Source: an uncultured Pseudomonadota bacterium (GTDB taxonomy: Bacteria > Myxococcota_A > UBA796 > CAJQPC01). Taken from it: a stretch of DNA of 64,000 nucleotides. Every line of letters begins with the position of its first letter. Positions within the stretch are counted from its first letter, which is position 1. Below, in pieces: positions 1 through 6,838 of this stretch. The notes beneath the pieces were generated by a model. It did not search any database and had not been told where the DNA came from. It saw only the letters and a list, made by a program, of their open reading frames with translations. The position numbers were made by a program, and so were the translations under genes. The stretch spans positions 1-64,000 of the forward strand of contig CAJXRZ010000016.1 of the NCBI GenBank assembly GCA_913060515.1. The letters run 5' to 3'.

Positions 1-48
1 TCTACACTATCCTCTTCGTCGGCAGCGTCAGATGTGTATAAGAGACAG
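1..48 (+). other. Nextera (Tn5) sequencing adapter, not genomic
   Basis: These 48 bases match the Illumina Nextera P5-side adapter piece by piece: 1-7 are the end of the P5 flow-cell oligo, 8-15 (TATCCTCT) match an i5 index, 16-29 (TCGTCGGCAGCGTC) are the Read 1 adapter, and 30-48 (AGATGTGTATAAGAGACAG) are the 19-bp Tn5 mosaic end. The adapter was carried into the assembly, so genomic sequence begins at 49 and this is a contig end. Confidence 0.97.
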
Positions 49-293
49 TCTTTGTACCGTCGGGGGCCTAGCGGGTCAACGCGAAAACCCGCTTTAGCTG
101 CGGATCCAAGAGGATGAAGCAGGTCGATTTTGCCTATGGACAACTCTGGTGGTTTGGGTCGCGATCCTCGATCGGATCACGGTCTGCGAGCAGCGGCATC
201 ATGTGGACACGCCCCCCCTCAACCGAGCTCTTACAGGCGACTTCATCAAGGATCTGTGGACAACCTATGGAACCGAAATGAAAGAGCCCTGGT
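49..293. other. Spacer before the first gene; nothing recognised
   Basis: About 245 bases between the adapter and the first convincing gene. Short open frames exist on both strands but none has recognisable content. It may hold the end of an upstream gene or the promoter of the HEAT-repeat gene; I see no clear -35/-10 pair. Confidence 0.5.
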
Positions 294-1367
294 ATGGGCG
301 TGATAGAGGTCTGCGTGGGCCGAATTCGCCAGAGGATCCTTGCGGAAGTGCCGCAGCTCAACGCGGCGCGTTGCCGTAGGGTCCTGCGTGTCTCCCGGGG
401 CAGCGGCGCCATCCTCGCCGCCCGCCGACTGGTGGAGCTGGGGGAGGGGGGCAGCCTCGAGTACCTCTTGCGTTCCCCCGTCCCAGCGCTGCGTGCTGCG
501 GCTGCTGACGGCTGCTCTGATTCGGGGCGTCTGCTCGAAGCGCTCAGGCAAGAGCGCTGCGCGAGTGTCGCCGGAGTGATGGCGGCCCGAAGTGTTCAGA
601 GAGGGGCTGAGCCCAGCGCCGTCCAATCTCTGCTTGAGCGCCGAGTCTTGGTCCCCTTGAACACCTCGGCAGGCATGCGCACACCCGAGGCCACCTTGGG
701 GCTGGGGATTGGTGAGCCGGAGCAGGACCTCGTCCTGGCCCTTGGTGCGCGCGACGACGCCCTCAGCGCGCTTGGAAGCGCCAGCCCTGGCCCAGCGCTC
801 TGGCAGGCCATGGAGGCCCTGAGTGTTCACAGGCAGCCCCAGGACTACCCAAGACTTCAAGAGCTATTCGGCTCGGCTGGCAAGCGCGGGCAGAACAGCC
901 TGCTGCTGGCAATGGGCCGCTTGGGTGACCCCAGGGCGCTGCCGATGCTGCTGGACAACCTGGCCCGCATGGATGTGGACCCAGGTCGTGGCTTTGCCTG
1001 GCGCAGGCTCTCCGCCCTGGCCGTCGGACGAATCGGAGATCCGAGCGCCGCACCCAACCTGAGGCGAGCCCTGGAGGTGGAGGCGCTGGAGTACGAGGGT
1101 CGACCCGGCGCTGGCTTGGGCATTCAGTTCCCTGTGCGGGCGGTCATGCTCTGGGCGCTTGGAGAGCTCCAGGACCCAAAGTCTGCCGAGGTCCTCGCTG
1201 GCTACCTGGACCACACCTCAGGCAGCGCATTGGGTGGCTTTCACTTGCCGGCCATGGGCGCGCTCTACAAGCTCGGCGCAGTGGCCAAGCCGATCTTGGA
1301 AGGGGTCGCGGCACGTGGCTCAGAGCAGGCCCGCGGCAACGCTCTGGCGGTCTTAGAGGCGCTTTAG
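294..1367 (+). CDS. HEAT-repeat domain protein
   Basis: This 357-residue protein has no signal peptide. Its second half contains at least three helical repeats with the HEAT/PBS-lyase signature: AMGRLGDPRALPMLL, AVGRIGDPSAAPNL and ALGELQDPKSAEVL. The first half is alanine-rich and fits more degenerate repeats. Such scaffolds bind other proteins, and in some families bilins, but nothing here points to a specific partner. The ATG at 294 is the longest start and has no clear Shine-Dalgarno, so the true start could be internal. The next gene is convergent, three bases beyond the stop, so this one is probably transcribed alone. The fold is well supported; the function is unknown. Confidence 0.75.
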   Translation: MGVIEVCVGRIRQRILAEVPQLNAARCRRVLRVSRGSGAILAARRLVELGEGGSLEYLLRSPVPALRAAAADGCSDSGRLLEALRQERCASVAGVMAARSVQRGAEPSAVQSLLERRVLVPLNTSAGMRTPEATLGLGIGEPEQDLVLALGARDDALSALGSASPGPALWQAMEALSVHRQPQDYPRLQELFGSAGKRGQNSLLLAMGRLGDPRALPMLLDNLARMDVDPGRGFAWRRLSALAVGRIGDPSAAPNLRRALEVEALEYEGRPGAGLGIQFPVRAVMLWALGELQDPKSAEVLAGYLDHTSGSALGGFHLPAMGALYKLGAVAKPILEGVAARGSEQARGNALAVLEAL

Positions 1368-1370
1368 CGC

Positions 1371-2036
1371 TCAGGGAGCGGAAGAAGCGGCGCTCGTTCC
1401 TGCGCTGTTGCTCGTGAACTCGTCGGCCAGGCCCGCCTCGATGCGAACCATGCCGCCGCGGAAGACCTTCACCGTGTAGTTGTCGGGGGCCGTGGCACCG
1501 GTGCGCGAGGACTTGTTGGTGAACTCGAAGTCGATGCTGCTGGCGTTCGAGGAGTAGCCAAAGTCCGTCTCATCGTTCTTCACCCATCCGCGGGCGTTGA
1601 AGATGATCGTGGTGACATCGGGCTCGGCCAGCGCAACGCCTTTGGCCGCGTAGGTGCCGGTGGCGAGGTCGCGGCTGCCTTCCCCGGAGTAGCTGTCCAC
1701 GCCGTTCGTGCCCTCGTAGGGGAGCTGGTCCCAGAAGGTAGAGTTCAAGTTGCGGTTGCCTACATACAGGGCCCAGGCGCCGTTTCCGTAGCCTGAGTTG
1801 TAGGGGTCGCTGTCGTAGTCCGTGATGACGATGCGGGTCTCGCGGTCGTTCATGATCGCCATCATGCGGAGCATCTCTACGTCTGATGAGAACTGCTCAG
1901 CGGCTTGGCGTGCTCGATAGCGCGGACCGAGTTCGGAGAGTGCGCCTACGCCCAGGCCTGCCAGGACCACGATCATGCCAATGACGATCATCAGCTCGAT
2001 GAGCGTAAAGCCGTGGCGCTGTGTTCTGCGGAGCAT
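1371..2036 (-). CDS. GspH/FimT-type pseudopilin (type IV filament minor subunit)
   Basis: This 221-residue protein opens with a classic type III (prepilin) signal: a short basic leader MLRRTQRHG, then FTLIELMIVIG, with the cleavage glycine, Phe+1 and Glu+5 all present. One transmembrane helix follows and then a soluble domain rich in Asn, Tyr and Asp, as in minor pseudopilins of the GspH/FimT class (usually 150-220 residues). It would be cleaved and methylated by a PilD-like peptidase and join a type II secretion or type IV pilus filament; no other machinery gene is nearby. The frame stays open upstream for 129 codons, but the prepilin leader fixes the start at 2036. It lies 41 nt downstream of the small gene at 2078-2536 on the same strand, so the two are probably co-transcribed. 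Confidence 0.85.
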   Translation of the reverse strand: MLRRTQRHGFTLIELMIVIGMIVVLAGLGVGALSELGPRYRARQAAEQFSSDVEMLRMMAIMNDRETRIVITDYDSDPYNSGYGNGAWALYVGNRNLNSTFWDQLPYEGTNGVDSYSGEGSRDLATGTYAAKGVALAEPDVTTIIFNARGWVKNDETDFGYSSNASSIDFEFTNKSSRTGATAPDNYTVKVFRGGMVRIEAGLADEFTSNSAGTSAASSAP

Positions 2037-2077
2037 GCCCCCATTGTGACAGGGAGGTGGGCCCGGTGTCCACGCCA

Positions 2078-2536
2078 TCATCCCAGCCACTCCTTGATCT
2101 GCTTGTCCCCAGCGCCCTTGTAGCCCTCGGCTCGACGGGTGGAGAGCTTGCTCAGCAGCTTGTGTGGGTCGCCCTTGGCCTGCTTGAGGCGCCGGTAGCT
2201 CTTCTCGGGCAGCCCGAGTTCCGAAAAGCGTTGTTTGACCTTGGACCAGGCCGCTTTCTCCAGCCGGCCCACCGCATCCGCCTGCAAGCGCCCCAAGGCC
2301 TTGGCAGCTCGGCCTTGTCCTTGGCCCTTCAGTGACTTCTGCAGCTTGTTGCTCAGGTCGACCAAGCGAGAGAGCCCCGCGTCGGGAGGAATGGGCCCAT
2401 GATCGCCCAGCATCTCTAGCCACGCACTGCCCTTGAGCTCCTCCGCCAACGAGGCTACCTGCTCGGCCTTGGGTTGATCCCGTGCCTCCAGGTCTTTCGC
2501 GCCACCGAGCGCGCCTTTGAGTGCATCACTGAGCAT
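2078..2536 (-). CDS. Hypothetical helical protein, 152 aa
   Basis: The ATG at 2536 is preceded by a strong AGGAGG ribosome-binding site about seven bases upstream, which supports this as a real gene. The product is highly charged (Lys, Glu, Arg, Gln) and predicted helical, with no signal peptide, membrane segment or cysteine. I recognise no family. It precedes the pseudopilin gene on the same strand with a 41-nt gap, so they may share a transcript, but the sequence gives no functional link. It diverges from rpsD. Confidence 0.6.
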   Translation of the reverse strand: MLSDALKGALGGAKDLEARDQPKAEQVASLAEELKGSAWLEMLGDHGPIPPDAGLSRLVDLSNKLQKSLKGQGQGRAAKALGRLQADAVGRLEKAAWSKVKQRFSELGLPEKSYRRLKQAKGDPHKLLSKLSTRRAEGYKGAGDKQIKEWLG

Positions 2537-2558
2537 GGCTGGCCTCCTGAGTCTGACC

Positions 2559-2587
2559 TTGACGGTGGGACCCGGACACCCTAATAG
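2559..2587 (+). promoter_or_regulatory. Sigma70-type promoter of rpsD
   Basis: TTGACG (2559-2564) and TAATAG (2582-2587) are separated by exactly 17 bases, matching the vegetative promoter consensus closely. Transcription would start near 2594 and give a leader of about 100 nt before rpsD. The leader contains a small hairpin (TCCGG...CCGGA near 2599-2614) and a four-codon open frame at 2683-2697. Confidence 0.65.
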
Positions 2588-2682
2588 CGCGGGGTTGTTC
2601 CGGTAGCTTCCGGAGACAGCGGCCTTGAGAGCCCATGGTCCTCCGACCGTCTACCCCTCTCCTGGTCCTCAACAAGCACCGC

Positions 2683-2697
2683 ATGGAGCGTGCCTAA
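2683..2697 (+). other. Four-codon mini-ORF overlapping the rpsD start
   Basis: ATG GAG CGT GCC TAA reads Met-Glu-Arg-Ala-stop, and the last A of TAA is the first A of the rpsD ATG (TAATG). It could couple rpsD translation to upstream ribosomes. The GGAG inside it is also the most likely Shine-Dalgarno for rpsD, so the mini-ORF may be accidental. Confidence 0.3.
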
Positions 2698-3314
2698 TGG
2701 CTCGATATCGTGGACCCCGGCTCAAGAAGTGCCGGGCAGTGGGTATGGTGCTTCCCGGTTTGACGACCGCTCGTACCTTGGAGCGTCCAACGCCTCCAGG
2801 TGTGCATGGCGCCCGTCGTCGTGGGAAGCCCTCAGATTACAAAGTTCGCCTGATTGAGAAGCAAAAGCTTCGCTTTCACTACGGCGTGCTTGAGAAGCAG
2901 TTCCGTCGCTACGTCAAGGAAGCAGCTCGTAGAAAGGGTGCGACCGGTTCGGTCCTCATCACCCTGCTCGAGAGCCGCCTCGACAACGTCATCTGGCGTC
3001 TCGGCTTGGCCCCAACCATTCCAGCTGCCCGTCAGTTGGTGGTGCACGGTCACGTCAAGGTGAACGGACACCGCGTTGACCGTCCAAGCTACGCCGTCTT
3101 GCCTGGCATGCAGATCACTCTGCGCGACAAGAGCAAGGGCAAGGGCTTCATGCAGGCTCGCCTTGAGCAGTCTGCCGCCAACGTGACCCCTCAGTACCTC
3201 GAGTTTGACCCTGCAAAGGCAACCGGAAGCATGATTCAGGCGCCAAGCCTTGATGACCTGCCCTTCCAGTGCAACCTGCAGGCCATCATCGAGTTCTACT
3301 CGCAGACCCTCTAG
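2697..3314 (+). CDS. rpsD: 30S ribosomal protein S4
   Basis: S4 nucleates assembly of the 30S body by binding 16S rRNA. The 205-residue protein begins MARYRGPRLKKCRAVG and has an S4 RNA-binding domain at about residues 95-160 (ESRLDNVIWRLGLAPT, ARQLVVHGHVKVNG). Length is normal for bacterial S4 (about 200-209). Only one N-terminal cysteine is present, so it is the zinc-free form. The start was placed at 2697 rather than at the upstream in-frame start (2625) because homology begins at MARYRG and GGAG lies eight bases before it. It is followed after 15 nt by rpmG. In many bacteria rpsD sits in the alpha operon; here it is detached. Confidence 0.97.
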   Translation: MARYRGPRLKKCRAVGMVLPGLTTARTLERPTPPGVHGARRRGKPSDYKVRLIEKQKLRFHYGVLEKQFRRYVKEAARRKGATGSVLITLLESRLDNVIWRLGLAPTIPAARQLVVHGHVKVNGHRVDRPSYAVLPGMQITLRDKSKGKGFMQARLEQSAANVTPQYLEFDPAKATGSMIQAPSLDDLPFQCNLQAIIEFYSQTL

Positions 3315-3329
3315 ACCAGGAGCAAGACC

Positions 3330-3524
3330 ATGGCAAAGAAGGGATCCGGCCGCGTCATCATCACTCTCGAGTGCACTGAGTCCCGCGGCGCTGGCGTCAA
3401 GGTGCGTGGCATGAGCCGCTACACCACGACCAAGAACAAGAAGAACACGCCCGGCCGCCTGGAGTTGATGAAATACAACCCCTGGCTCCGTAAGCACACG
3501 CTTCACCGCGAAATCAAAAAGTAG
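3330..3524 (+). CDS. rpmG: 50S ribosomal protein L33, long form with degraded zinc ribbon
   Basis: This 64-residue protein carries the L33 core [14 protein letters not shown]-like segment (here [20 protein letters not shown]) and the ending [11 protein letters not shown]. It is longer than the usual 50-55 residues because of an insertion after the first strand, as in chloroplast-type L33. Zinc-binding L33 has four cysteines; only the first (ECTE, residue 15) remains and the second CxxC is NPWL. It therefore cannot bind zinc in the standard way. It sits between rpsD and recX in one transcription unit. Confidence 0.93.
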   Translation: MAKKGSGRVIITLECTESRGAGVKVRGMSRYTTTKNKKNTPGRLELMKYNPWLRKHTLHREIKK

Positions 3525-3534
3525 GTAGGTCATC

Positions 3535-4020
3535 GTGGCGCGTAAACCCCGCGCCCCGTTGTCTGCTAAGGCCCGTGCCGTGGACCTCCTTTCAAGGAGG
3601 GAACACGGGCGGGCCGAGCTTTTTTGGAAGCTCGTTAAAAAGCAGGTTCCCCGGGGGGAAATAGATGCTGCGCTGGACTCCTTAGAGGAGCTGGGTCTGC
3701 TCGATGACCACCGCGCTGCCACCGGATTGACCCGCTACTACGTGGAGCTGCGTGGCTACGGCCCCAACAAGCTCCGCCAAGTGTTGCGGCGCGAGCGACG
3801 CTTCCCCGACCATGTTGTCAGCCAGGTCATGGAAGAGCTGGAAGTCGACTGGCGAGCCAAGTGCATGGCCTTGGCAGAGCGGCGCGGTATTCGGGGTCCT
3901 GAGCGAAAGGACCGAGAGAAGCTGGTGCGCTTCCTGATTGGCCGCGGCTTCCCACCTGGACTCTGCTTTGACGCGGCCCGCGAGCTGGAGCAGGCGCTCA
4001 AGGATGCTGCAGAGGAGTAG
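3535..4020 (+). CDS. recX: RecX-family regulator of RecA
   Basis: RecX binds along RecA filaments and limits recombinase and coprotease activity. The 161-residue product has the expected three-helix repeats: AVDLLSRREHGRAELFWKL at the start, then a central GYGPNKLRQVLRRE repeat and a C-terminal RFLIGRGFPPGLCFDA repeat. Length fits the family (150-270). The start is GTG at 3535, ten bases after the rpmG stop, with a modest AGGT upstream. Linkage to ribosomal genes rather than recA is unusual, and no recA gene is in the window. Confidence 0.8.
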   Translation: MARKPRAPLSAKARAVDLLSRREHGRAELFWKLVKKQVPRGEIDAALDSLEELGLLDDHRAATGLTRYYVELRGYGPNKLRQVLRRERRFPDHVVSQVMEELEVDWRAKCMALAERRGIRGPERKDREKLVRFLIGRGFPPGLCFDAARELEQALKDAAEE

Positions 4021-4043
4021 GCGGGGGCTGCTTCTAGGGCGGC

Positions 4044-4628
4044 CTATCGCCTGCGCTTGCCCTTCTTGCTGCGCGAGGGCGGTGGGGGGCCCTTCTTGCT
4101 GCGTGCGGACTTCTTCACGGGGGCCGGCTGACCAGAGGCCTCTTGCTTTACGCCAGGGAGGATGGCCTCTCCTGGAATGACGTCCATGCGGAAGGCACCG
4201 CCGGTGGTCACCAGGTTGCGGATCAACACCGCGATGACCACAGCGAGCATGGGCAAGAGCAACGCGGTGGGGCTCAAGGTGGAGTAGGTGCTCTGGCCGA
4301 CCTGCACAGAGAAGCCGAAAGGATCCTTGTGGATCACCGGGGCGTCTTCCGGAATGTTGATGGGAGGAAGCGCATTTCTCTCTAGGGGCAAGCCGCGGCT
4401 GGCCCCTGGAGGCAGGGTGTGCTCCTCTCGGGCGTCGTTCGCACGGATGACCAGGACTTGGCGCATGCCGTCCTCGCCCTGTTCTTGGGACACAGGGCGC
4501 CAGCTCACAGCTTGGCCGTGGTAGCTGTCGAACCAACCCCCAAGGGTCAGAAACAGCAGGGCGGCGAGGGGAATTGAGATCCCCAAGACACGCAGGGTGG
4601 CCTTCTGGCCAGGAGAGAACCCGTTCAT
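4044..4628 (-). CDS. Hypothetical two-TM membrane protein with basic tail
   Basis: This 194-residue protein has a transmembrane helix at about residues 12-32, a soluble loop of about 85 residues, a second helix at about 122-142 and a strongly basic C-terminus (SARSKKGPPPPSRSKKGKRRR-like, residues 173-194). The tail would be cytoplasmic and could bind nucleic acid or acidic lipids, which is inference only. I recognise no family. It diverges from tamA with a 44-nt gap, which must contain both promoters or a shared one. Confidence 0.6.
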   Translation of the reverse strand: MNGFSPGQKATLRVLGISIPLAALLFLTLGGWFDSYHGQAVSWRPVSQEQGEDGMRQVLVIRANDAREEHTLPPGASRGLPLERNALPPINIPEDAPVIHKDPFGFSVQVGQSTYSTLSPTALLLPMLAVVIAVLIRNLVTTGGAFRMDVIPGEAILPGVKQEASGQPAPVKKSARSKKGPPPPSRSKKGKRRR

Positions 4629-4672
4629 CGGGATACGCTAACAGGCGGCGCGAGGCCGCGGAGGAACCTCTC

Positions 4673-6838
4673 ATGCCCTGGCTCGCGCTTCTCTTGGCTT
4701 GCATGCTTGGGCTGAGCCCTGCATCAGCGCAAGAAGCTCAGGCCCCTGAGGCGGAAGAACCCAAGAAAGAACGGGCCAGCGCGCCCTCTCTGAGCCGTTG
4801 GTGGAGCCGTATTCAGGCACGACGAAGCCTGGTGCTGACACCGACCGTACGGGACATCTCCTTTGTTCATGAGGATGACCCTGCCCGGGTGTGGTTCTTC
4901 TCTTGGAACGCGGACTCTTCCGTGCGCACCGCCATGGAGCAGGGGGAGAGCCCGCTACTGACCCTGACGGATCGCCGTCGGGTTCCTTTGGACACCGAGA
5001 TCCTGGAGGTTGACGCCTACCGCCTCGAGGTTTGGTACGCCCACCGCGGCTACTTTGACGCGCAGGTGACCGCTTGGGAGGTTCAAGAGCAGCGCCCTAT
5101 GCCGACCTTGAATGGTTTCCGCCCGAAAGGACTGCAGCGTGGCCCCGTTGTGGAGGTCGTTGGGCATGTTGAGTTGGGGCCGGAGACGCACATCGAGAGC
5201 GTGACGGTGCTCGGACTGGAGGACCTCGCAGCGACGACCCGAAAGCCGATCGAGCGGGCTCAGGAGGCCTTGATTGGCACGCGCTTCGACTTGAATGCCC
5301 CCGATGGCCTGGCCAACGACGCGGTCACGGAGCTGCAGAACCGCGGCTATGCCAGGGCCACAGCGAGGACTGAGATCCTCGCCATCCCCGAAGAGCAGCG
5401 GGTCGAGGTGACCCTGGTCGTGGAGCCCGGGCCCGTCTGTGTGTTCGGAGAAGTAGACGTTGAAGGCTTGGTGGACGTGCCGGAGGCGGTGGTCTTGGAC
5501 CGCATCACCATCCAGGCGGGCAGGGCCTTCTCTCCAGATGAGCTGTCCACCACCCACATGGCGCTCTTCGCGATGGGCACCTTCTCGGCGGTGCAGGTTC
5601 GACCGGATCTGAGCGTCGAGGGCACGGTCATCCCGGTCAGGATCGTGGTCACGGAGACCAACTTCCGTGAGCTCCTGGTCGGTGGCGGTGGCGCAGTTGG
5701 TAGCGGTGCCCTGGAGGTGCGTGCGCGCACGCGCTTTGAGCACCGCAACATGCTGAGCCGTCTGCTCCAGACCAATGTGGACATCACCGGCGGCTACAAG
5801 GTGTACCCATCCAATGTGGATGCCTCCGGAGACTTGAACGCCAACCTGGAGAATCTCCAGGCCGGCCCCTTCGCAGAGCTCGAGGCGAGCCTCTTCTACC
5901 CGCGCATGTTCGGCCAGCAGAAGTGGACGGCCCGACCCACCGCTGGCTTGGAGCTGGCGCGAGAGCGCTCCAGTGCCTACAAATCGCTGGCCCTCTCACC
6001 CGCAGTGAGCTGGGCTCCGACCCGCCAGTTGGTCCTCACGCCCAGCTACAACTACAAGTACATCTGGGATCTGGACTACGTCGACGCCATTCCAGCGGAG
6101 ATCGACTACCTGGCCTGTCCGGAAGACCTGACTCAGAACTGCACTTACAACCTGCAGTATGTTCAGCTTCGCCTCGTCGCTGATCGACGGACTCCTCTCG
6201 TGCAGCCCACCCAAGGCTCCTACGCGGAGTTCGGGGTCTCCTCCGCTGGCTTTGGGGTGCTGGGGGACTTTGACTTTGTCAGGACCACCTTTGATTTGCG
6301 CAAGTACCAGGAGGTGCGGGTGCTCGAGAGGCGCGTGATCCTGGCGGGACGCATGGGAGGCGGACTGGCCCAGACCTACGGGAGTGACCCGGAGCGCGCT
6401 CAAGTGCCTCTGCCGGAGCGCTTCACCCTGGGCGGAAGCACCTCGGTTCGAGGCTTTGCAGAGGACCTGCTCGGACCTCGTGAGTGCTACTCCCGCAGCA
6501 CGGGCGCGAGCATCCCGAACTGCAAGACGCCGCTGGACCGTACCAAGGTCAACTTCACGCCTTCCGGTGGACAGGCGATGACCTACGGGAGCATGGAGGC
6601 GCGCATCCGCATCAGCACCGACACCGATGTGGTGGTCTTCAGCGACATTGGCGGCAACTGGGCCACCCTCCAGGATGTCTCGCTGGGCGGTTTGCAGCCT
6701 ACCGCTGGCATGGGCCTGCGCATTGGAACGCCCGCCGGGCCCTTGCGCTTGGACTTTGGCTACCGCCTCTTGGACGACCCGCAGTATCAACTGGACCGAC
6801 GCTTCGGTGTCTATCTAAGTATCCAGGAGGCTTTCTGA
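4673..6838 (+). CDS. tamA: TamA/Omp85-family outer-membrane assembly protein
   Basis: The 721-residue precursor has a signal peptide ending ASAQ near residue 20. Residues of about 60-330 fit POTRA domains, and from about 350 on there is a 16-strand Omp85 barrel. The barrel carries the signature SVRGFAEDLLGP in loop 6 and ends with the terminal phenylalanine typical of Omp85 substrates (YLSIQEAF). The gene immediately downstream is TamB-like, which argues for TamA, the outer-membrane partner of the TamA-TamB translocation and lipid-transport complex, rather than BamA. The start at 4673 has GAGGAA seven bases upstream and gives a clean signal peptide; the frame is open to 4574 without one. AGGAGG just before its stop serves the next gene. 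Confidence 0.88.
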   Translation: MPWLALLLACMLGLSPASAQEAQAPEAEEPKKERASAPSLSRWWSRIQARRSLVLTPTVRDISFVHEDDPARVWFFSWNADSSVRTAMEQGESPLLTLTDRRRVPLDTEILEVDAYRLEVWYAHRGYFDAQVTAWEVQEQRPMPTLNGFRPKGLQRGPVVEVVGHVELGPETHIESVTVLGLEDLAATTRKPIERAQEALIGTRFDLNAPDGLANDAVTELQNRGYARATARTEILAIPEEQRVEVTLVVEPGPVCVFGEVDVEGLVDVPEAVVLDRITIQAGRAFSPDELSTTHMALFAMGTFSAVQVRPDLSVEGTVIPVRIVVTETNFRELLVGGGGAVGSGALEVRARTRFEHRNMLSRLLQTNVDITGGYKVYPSNVDASGDLNANLENLQAGPFAELEASLFYPRMFGQQKWTARPTAGLELARERSSAYKSLALSPAVSWAPTRQLVLTPSYNYKYIWDLDYVDAIPAEIDYLACPEDLTQNCTYNLQYVQLRLVADRRTPLVQPTQGSYAEFGVSSAGFGVLGDFDFVRTTFDLRKYQEVRVLERRVILAGRMGGGLAQTYGSDPERAQVPLPERFTLGGSTSVRGFAEDLLGPRECYSRSTGASIPNCKTPLDRTKVNFTPSGGQAMTYGSMEARIRISTDTDVVVFSDIGGNWATLQDVSLGGLQPTAGMGLRIGTPAGPLRLDFGYRLLDDPQYQLDRRFGVYLSIQEAF

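Noticed and set aside
2037-2423. N-terminal extension of the pseudopilin frame
   Set aside because: The 129 extra residues overlap the neighbouring gene and lack any prepilin feature; the class III signal fixes the start at 2036.
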